Assembly: GCA_026692885.1 (NCBI GenBank) | Contig: JAPLNJ010001145.1 | Span: 1-11,653, forward strand | Direction: 5' to 3' | DNA length: 11,653 nucleotides | Source of the DNA: Planctomycetota bacterium | GTDB taxonomy: Bacteria; Planctomycetota; Planctomycetia; Pirellulales; Pirellulaceae | Part shown: positions 5,650 to 11,653 of the stretch, in pieces | Numbering within the stretch: position 1 is the stretch's first letter | Layout: each line of letters starts with the position of its first letter | Notes under the pieces: model-generated | What the model was told of the DNA's origin: nothing | Databases searched by the model: none | Seen by the model: only the letters and a program-made list of their open reading frames with translations | Translations under genes and position numbers: made by a program

Positions 5650-5670
5650 ATGCGCGCACCGTGTGCGCAT
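5650..5670. repeat. Near-perfect palindrome in the pgi leader
   Basis: ATGCGCGCAC (5650-5659) pairs with GTGTGCGCAT (5661-5670) with one G-T wobble and a single central C. It lies 35 nt before the pgi ATG. It could be an operator or a remnant repeat. As an RNA hairpin it would close with about 8 bp. Confidence 0.5.
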
Positions 5671-5704
5671 CCTAAAACCTGAGACTCTAGGGAGTACGAC
5701 AATC

Positions 5705-7390
<1,686 letters not shown>

Positions 7391-7559
7391 CCGGCCACCA
7401 CCACGGTGGAACCCCAAGCAAATAGCTCGGAATTGCCCCGCACGGATGGCATCGCCAAAGTGGGTAGATTTCCCGCCCCGGTCGCAATCGGCCGTGGACG
7501 GCGACAGCACTTCCACAAGGACGTTTCACACCCTTGGTCCACCCTCCGGGGACGCCCCC
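7391..7559. other. Convergent spacer between pgi and the CHAT gene
   Basis: 169 nt between two gene 3' ends. I see only weak hairpins (CCACC-AC-GGTGG at 7398-7409, and GGGG-ACG-CCCC near the CHAT stop) and no T tract, so no terminator is called for either gene. Confidence 0.4.
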
Positions 7560-10520
7560 TCACTTCGCGGCGTCGTCGGACTTGGGCTGGCTGCCGGTGT
7601 CGACCAGCACGTAACCGGCCCAGAAGAATGGATGGTCGGCTTTCAGGTTGTCGTCCCAACCGCTCTTGTCGACGTGCGGTTCCAGGTCGGGATCGAGCTG
7701 ACGATCGGCCGCCAACTCGACGCTCCGTTTCCAGGCGTCCGCCGCGCTCGAGTACGGCAGTTCCTGCACGTACTCGCGCATCAGATCGAAGGAGGATTGC
7801 CCGGCGGGCGACCAGCGGCTGATCAGAATCGAGCGTGCACCGGTGGCCATCAGCGCACAGGTGTTCAAGAACAGTTCGTGGCCCGTGCCGGGGCCGCGTT
7901 TGAAGCCTGTTTCGGCGGGTGTGTGGAAGCCCGGCAAAACGAGTTCCGCGGGACTCTGCCAGGGCAGGGCCATCCAGTCTTCCACGCCGCTGCCGGCTTT
8001 GCCACGTTCCACGGCCGTCGGCGACCAGCCGTACGGGCCGCGAGGATTCGGCTCCAGTTCGCTCAATACCACCATCCGGTCGCAGGTCGCGGTAAACACA
8101 CTCGAAGGCACGGGGAGGCTGTCGAAGCGTGTGGCTTCCGAGAGTTTGCTGTGGATTTCGTCGAACGCGTCCACGCTCGCCTGAACGTCCGTGCCAGGAG
8201 TCATCTTGCCGACCATCACGGCGGTCCTGCCACTCGGCTTGCGATCGCCGAAGTCGCCGTTGGCCAGCGCCAGCGTCGGCACGTAGCGGACGCGCAACTT
8301 GGAAAGCAGGGTCGGGCGGTTGTCGCCGTCCCCGATCGTGAGGGCCTCGAAGGGGACATACCAGAGGATCCCGTCCGGCACGACCACCAACTCCTGGTAC
8401 GGCGCCCATGTTTCGATGCGATTAGCGGTTACCAGCTTCAGCAATTTGCCCGCGGTGGTGGGCCACGTCCGGTCCTTTAGCAACGCGGCCGTCACGCCGG
8501 TTTTTCGTTCATTGAGTCCCCATTGCTTGAGCAGGTCCGCGACCAGTTTGGTGACCTCGACCGGCTTGTCGACTTGCCAGTTGGCGTATTTCTCACGGCT
8601 GAGCGCGAAGGCCGTGACCGTGCGCGTGGTGACCAGGAAGGACAACAACAATTGACCCGCCGGCATCCGCGTTTGGATCTCCTTGATCGGGAGCAGCGGT
8701 GGAAACACAAATTCGGCCGGTTCGCGGCGGAGCGAGATCTCCCGCAGGATGAGTTCCTGGCGGGTACTGACTTCGGCCAACTGTTCAAATATTTTTTTCT
8801 GCTTCTTCGCTTGCTCGCCGTCGGGCGGCGCCAGGGGCAACTCGGCCAGTTGCTCGCGGAGTGCGGCGCCTTGAGCGGATAATTTTGCGTAGTTGGGATA
8901 GCGGGTTAGCAGGTCCTGACGCTGCAGCCGCGCGGCGGGACTGAGCGCCGCCTCGGGTGCTTCCAGAACCCAACGCAGGACCAACAGCCGACCGCCCATA
9001 GGCAACGTGCTGAAGAAGCGGTGCCGGCGAATCCGTTCGGCGACGTCCATCGCCTTTTCGGGATCATTGCGTTGGAGCGCGATCTCAAACCAGTGCTCCA
9101 GCGGCACCATGTGCGGGGTCATGACGACCGACAGGGTATCGAGCGGATCGATCTTCCAGTCGGCCGGTGTCGGCTCGCGCAGGACCTCGTTGAACAGCGT
9201 GTCGGCCACCCGTTGGCTGATGGCCCCCGAGGTGAAGAAGTTGTCCGCCAAGCCGATCTGGAACAGACGTAGCGAGCCGGTCTTCCGCTGGAAATCCAAA
9301 GCGACGGCCAGATCCGCGGTGCCGCCGACGAGGTTGCCCTGCGAGAAGCCCACGAGGGCTGACAGATAGTGGAAACGGGCGGCCAAGACGCCACCTTTCA
9401 TCCCGCGGGTGCCCAGGCTTTTCCGGGTTTCGGCCAGGAGTCGGACGGCCTGGGCCATTTGCCCCTGGGCAGCGCAATTCTCTGCCGCCAGCAACAAGAG
9501 GCCGGCGTGCAAGGCCGGCGAACGTCGCCGCGCCCATTCCGATGCCGGCCCCAGCGGTGCGTAGAGGCCCTTTTGCCCGGATACGAGATGAGTCAGCAGT
9601 GCGCCCCGAAAGGCCTCTTCCAGGACGTCGTATTGCTCGAAAGCCGCCGCGGCGTAGGTCGCTTCCAGGAACAGGGCACCGGCCGCTTGGTACTGACCTT
9701 GGTCAAAGGTCAGCTTGCCCAACTCGACCAAGGCCAGCGCGGTCAGTTCGTGGTCGTACAGGCCGCCGACGACCAACGAGTTGTTGAGGGCTGCGGCGGC
9801 CTGCTCGTGTTTGCCGGCCGAGGCGAATGCCAAACCGGCGTAGCACGTCGACCAGGCTTGGGCCCAACTGTTGGGAGGCGTGGCGTAGTGTGAAAACGCC
9901 GCGAGAAGCTGACCCGTCGACGGGTCCTGGGGACACACCGGTCCCATGATTTCGCGTCGGCGCCGCAGGGCCACGGCCGTGCATCGCACGATTTCTTTGA
10001 CGTTCAACGGATACAACTGTGGCGCTGCCACAATGCCGCCGCGTTTGATTGCCTCCAGGTTGTCGTTCCGGCCCTGGCGACTGAGCATCGTGTTCGGGAT
10101 GCGGCCCAAACGGGAGGTGCGCGTCCTCACGCCCCACGTGATCGTGTTCCACACGGTCGATGCGGAGGGTTCAATGGTAGCGGGGAATTCGACTCGCAAC
10201 AGCCAGTCACCGTGAAACGCGGCCAGCTTGATCGCCGAATTGGACTGGTCCAGGGCATTGACCAGGTCACCCATGCGGTAGAAGCACTCGCCCTGCATGG
10301 CGTGATAGCAGATAGAATCTACCCACAAGCCTTCCGTGCTTCGCACTGCGCCCCGTGCGGCAGACCGAAAACCCTGCAGGGCTGACGGGTAGTCCCCCTC
10401 AAGATACACCCGCAACGCCGCATAGTACTCCGTCGATGGGACGCTATCTCGCTGGGTCTGCGCCATGACCGGGACGGCCAGCATTCCTGCGACACACAAA
10501 ACTGGGAGGGACTTGAACAT
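7560..10520 (-). CDS. Secreted TPR and CHAT-domain protein, dyad residues apparently lost
   Basis: 986 residues. The N-terminus MFKSLPVLCVAGMLAVPVMA is a typical Sec signal peptide with likely cleavage after Ala20. Residues 28-500 are helical and TPR-like (for example YYAALRVYLEGDYPSALQGF at 32-51, AGLAFASAGKHEQAAAALNN at 228-247, LVELGKLTFDQGQYQAAGAL at 264-283). A charged helical segment (about 545-600) leads into a CHAT domain at about 605-975: LLLSFLVTTRTVTAFAL (624-640), ELVVVPDGILWYVPFEAL (710-727), RYVPTLALA (745-753), GARSILISRW (894-903), FFWAGYVLVD (965-974). CHAT is a caspase/separase-like fold with a Cys-His dyad. Here the usual LVLSACxT strand reads LVLPGFHT (860-867), placing Phe865 at the Cys site, and no His occurs at 791-865. 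A binding or scaffold role is therefore more likely than proteolysis. The start has AAGGA 8 nt upstream (complement of 10529-10533). Partner unknown. Confidence 0.88.
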   Translation of the reverse strand: MFKSLPVLCVAGMLAVPVMAQTQRDSVPSTEYYAALRVYLEGDYPSALQGFRSAARGAVRSTEGLWVDSICYHAMQGECFYRMGDLVNALDQSNSAIKLAAFHGDWLLRVEFPATIEPSASTVWNTITWGVRTRTSRLGRIPNTMLSRQGRNDNLEAIKRGGIVAAPQLYPLNVKEIVRCTAVALRRRREIMGPVCPQDPSTGQLLAAFSHYATPPNSWAQAWSTCYAGLAFASAGKHEQAAAALNNSLVVGGLYDHELTALALVELGKLTFDQGQYQAAGALFLEATYAAAAFEQYDVLEEAFRGALLTHLVSGQKGLYAPLGPASEWARRRSPALHAGLLLLAAENCAAQGQMAQAVRLLAETRKSLGTRGMKGGVLAARFHYLSALVGFSQGNLVGGTADLAVALDFQRKTGSLRLFQIGLADNFFTSGAISQRVADTLFNEVLREPTPADWKIDPLDTLSVVMTPHMVPLEHWFEIALQRNDPEKAMDVAERIRRHRFFSTLPMGGRLLVLRWVLEAPEAALSPAARLQRQDLLTRYPNYAKLSAQGAALREQLAELPLAPPDGEQAKKQKKIFEQLAEVSTRQELILREISLRREPAEFVFPPLLPIKEIQTRMPAGQLLLSFLVTTRTVTAFALSREKYANWQVDKPVEVTKLVADLLKQWGLNERKTGVTAALLKDRTWPTTAGKLLKLVTANRIETWAPYQELVVVPDGILWYVPFEALTIGDGDNRPTLLSKLRVRYVPTLALANGDFGDRKPSGRTAVMVGKMTPGTDVQASVDAFDEIHSKLSEATRFDSLPVPSSVFTATCDRMVVLSELEPNPRGPYGWSPTAVERGKAGSGVEDWMALPWQSPAELVLPGFHTPAETGFKRGPGTGHELFLNTCALMATGARSILISRWSPAGQSSFDLMREYVQELPYSSAADAWKRSVELAADRQLDPDLEPHVDKSGWDDNLKADHPFFWAGYVLVDTGSQPKSDDAAK

Positions 10521-10874
10521 CGGAGTAATCCTTCACGCTAGCAGCCTGTTCTGCTTTCCTGCGACCGTCACCGGCCTCTGACAATTCGGTTAATGATAGC
10601 GAATTGAGGAGAAGAAAGGGCGGCTGGGCCGGAGAAGTTTTTTGGCCCCGCGGACTGTGAAAAAATCGTAGGGTGGGCTGTGCCCACCACAACTGTTTGT
10701 GCCTGGTGGGCACAGCCCACCCTACACCTTGTCCCAGCAGCGTGGCCGATTTGATTTTTTCACGGCCGCCCGTTGGAGCATTTTTCCGCGTTTCGGCAAA
10801 GATCCAGATCTGTTCGACCGATATTGAGTGTGGCGCTGATACCGGTTGTAGGGATCGTGTGGAGTTTGCAGAAG
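10521..10874. other. Divergent spacer between the CHAT and lipoprotein genes
   Basis: 354 nt that must hold the promoters of two divergent genes. Its middle is taken up by the nested inverted repeat at 10657-10763. I find no convincing -35/-10 pair for either gene. The CHAT ribosome site is at 10529-10533, and a modest GGAG lies at 10861-10864 before the lipoprotein start. Confidence 0.45.
10657..10763. repeat. Nested perfect inverted repeats (22 nt inside 11 nt)
   Basis: The inner arms are 22-nt exact reverse complements, 10668-10689 and 10704-10725, with a 14-nt loop; their shared motif is GGGTGGGCTGTGCCCACC. The outer arms GTGAAAAAATC (10657-10667) and GATTTTTTCAC (10753-10763) are also exact complements. 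The inner unit abuts the left outer arm directly, while 27 nt separate it from the right one. This looks like a small palindromic unit inserted into an older palindrome. The TTTTTT in the right outer arm could also let the unit act as a rho-independent terminator for plus-strand transcripts. Confidence 0.85.
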
Positions 10875-11120
10875 ATGAAAATGAATACAGCTCAACGTTG
10901 GCTGCGTCTGACCCTCTCCGGTCTCAGTCTGGCCGCGTGCCTCGGCACGACCGGATGTCAAATGAACATCGGCGGCCAAACTCTTCCCAGCCCGTATTAT
11001 CTCGAGGACGACGTGCAGTATTACGCTCCGGCGACAGAATTCAAGCTGTCGAAGGAAGCGGCGTCCCTGAAGGCATACAAGGCCGAGCAAGAGCTGCAAC
11101 GCACGAAAGTCGGTAAGTAA
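10875..11120 (+). CDS. Small predicted lipoprotein, PSPYYL..DDVQYY family
   Basis: 81 residues. The start MKMNTAQRWLRLTLSGLSLAACLGTTGC is a lipoprotein signal: basic n-region, hydrophobic core, and lipobox-like GTTGC giving lipidation at Cys28. Thr at -3 is a weak lipobox residue, which lowers certainty of lipidation. The mature part is only 54 residues, with a motif GQTLPSPYYLEDDVQYYAP (34-52) followed by a charged helix (EFKLSKEAASLKAYKAEQEL, 55-74). From memory, short planctomycete proteins carry very similar PSPYYL..DDVQY segments; their function is not known to me. ATG 10875 is chosen over the longer frame from 10773 because it places the signal peptide at the N-terminus, with GGAG 10 nt upstream. 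ATG 10881 is an alternative. It is likely cell-envelope attached. It is divergent from the CHAT gene, with no operon partner visible. Confidence 0.72.
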   Translation: MKMNTAQRWLRLTLSGLSLAACLGTTGCQMNIGGQTLPSPYYLEDDVQYYAPATEFKLSKEAASLKAYKAEQELQRTKVGK

Positions 11121-11154
11121 GGGGATCGGGGAAATCGACAAGCGGGCGCTGATG

Positions 11155-11409
11155 GCGTTGGCCGTAACACTGCGAAATGCCGTCACTGCTAGCTGATCCC
11201 GTCCGGGAAGCTCCCGACGTAAGTCGGTGTGAGCAGTCCCGCCAACTCCTAACACCGCAGCGCCTCACCGAGTTCTCGCGACTCGTCGGCTGGTCGGATA
11301 TGGGGCTCCGGGTTAGGCACAGGGCGGGAACACTCCCACCGACCTACGTCAGGAGCTTATCGGGGGCGATCACGACACTGCGAGTATTTCGCAACGTTAT
11401 GCTCAAGGC
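11155..11409. repeat. Large imperfect palindrome (about 255 bp), MITE-like
   Basis: The best arm pair is 11208-11243 with 11323-11358, complementary at 30 of 36 positions. Pairing continues inward (CCTAAC near 11248 with GTTAGG near 11312) and outward: TGCGAAAT at 11171-11178 matches the complement of ATTTCGCA at 11386-11393. The outermost ends 11155-11168 and 11396-11409 match at about 10 of 14. The right end ATGCTCAAGGCC resembles the terminal repeat ATGATCAAGGCC of the element at 1059-1225. No transposase or credible ORF is inside. Confidence 0.6.
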
Positions 11410-11423
11410 CCACTCTGCCTCAG

Positions 11424-11442
11424 CCCCTGCTGCTAGCGTTTT
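11424..11442 (+). repeat. Dispersed 19-nt motif, second copy
   Basis: CCCCTGCTGCTAGCGTTTT matches 1185-1203 (CCCCTGCTGCTAGTGTTTT) at 18 of 19 positions. In the first locus it lies within the MITE-like element; here it lies just right of the large palindrome. It supports a common repeat family at the two ends of the window. Confidence 0.6.
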
Positions 11443-11653
11443 TCGCAGCGCCCGCGCCACAACCGTCGGCCGGTTCGCTGTTGTACTCGGCCGCCTCGCC
11501 GTGTAAACTGAACGATTGTAGGGATTGTTCCTTGTGCATGGAGGGCGCGACGTTGTCCAATGAGGCCGAGCGTGCTGGCTGTGGGGCAATGCCACGGAGC
11601 GCACTCACGATCAGGTTCGATCGGCCGTTGCGCGGAGTGACTGCGGTAGATTT
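11443..11653. other. Right-end region; doubtful ORF running off the window
   Basis: A plus-strand frame is open from about 11532 (TTG, with AGGGA at 11520-11524 seven nt upstream) or ATG 11538 to the window end, reading MEGATLSNEAERAGCGAMPR and onward. I do not recognise it. Only about 38-40 codons are visible, and overlapping frames on the minus strand are equally open, so a real gene start is possible but unproven. Confidence 0.2.

Noticed and set aside
5663..5704. Upstream in-frame start for pgi adding 14 residues
   Set aside because: The extension overlaps the leader palindrome and lacks a suitable ribosome site; ATG 5705 has AGGGAG and a normal N-terminus.
7446..8480. 344-aa plus-strand and 345-aa minus-strand ORFs over the CHAT C-terminus
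   Set aside because: Both overlap the CHAT coding sequence in other frames, are Arg-rich as expected for GC-rich shadow frames, and lack motifs.

Overview
The window (about 11.65 kb, GC-rich) looks like chromosomal DNA of a planctomycete, probably a Pirellulales-like lineage. The reasons are a PknB-type Ser/Thr kinase with a planctomycete-style N-terminal segment and a DMG instead of DFG motif, fused to an extracytoplasmic FGE-sulfatase domain; a secreted TPR-CHAT protein; a small lipoprotein with a PSPYYL..DDVQYY motif; and wide spacers full of palindromic repeats. The taxon call is an inference from gene content only; there is no rRNA or tRNA gene.

Layout, left to right. (1) 14-916, minus: extended SDR / NAD-dependent epimerase. 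(2) 917-2286: 1.37 kb without a convincing gene but dense in structured repeats: a MITE-like element at 1059-1225 with 12-nt terminal inverted repeats and a 9-nt candidate target duplication, a 24-nt perfect inverted repeat pair at 1344-1470, a GGGGTC palindrome at 1511-1527, and a composite inverted structure at 1551-2100. (3) 2287-4896, plus: membrane Ser/Thr kinase with a C-terminal FGE-like sensor domain. (4) 4897-5256: CT-rich short repeats, three hairpins sharing the core GGCGGAGCC, and a perfect 52-bp palindrome. (5) 5257-5605, plus: intact VapB-type antitoxin followed by a VapC (PIN) toxin cut off after 47 residues. The cut falls where a second copy of a 38-nt direct repeat begins; the first copy lies just upstream of vapB. 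(6) 5705-7390, plus: complete glucose-6-phosphate isomerase. (7) 7560-10520, minus, convergent with pgi: secreted TPR plus CHAT protein whose Cys/His dyad positions appear substituted. (8) 10521-10874: nested inverted repeats. (9) 10875-11120, plus: 81-aa lipoprotein. (10) 11121-11653: a large imperfect palindrome related to the left-hand repeats, and a doubtful ORF running off the end.

The genes do not form one obvious pathway; they look like independent transcription units separated by repeat-rich spacers. The parts most worth a second look are the repeat families (MITE-like element, composite cruciform, nested palindromes), the repeat-associated decay of the VapBC locus, and two large signalling/effector-like proteins whose appended enzyme domains (FGE and CHAT) seem to have lost key catalytic residues. 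I did not find a clear new multi-gene defence or biosynthetic system here.
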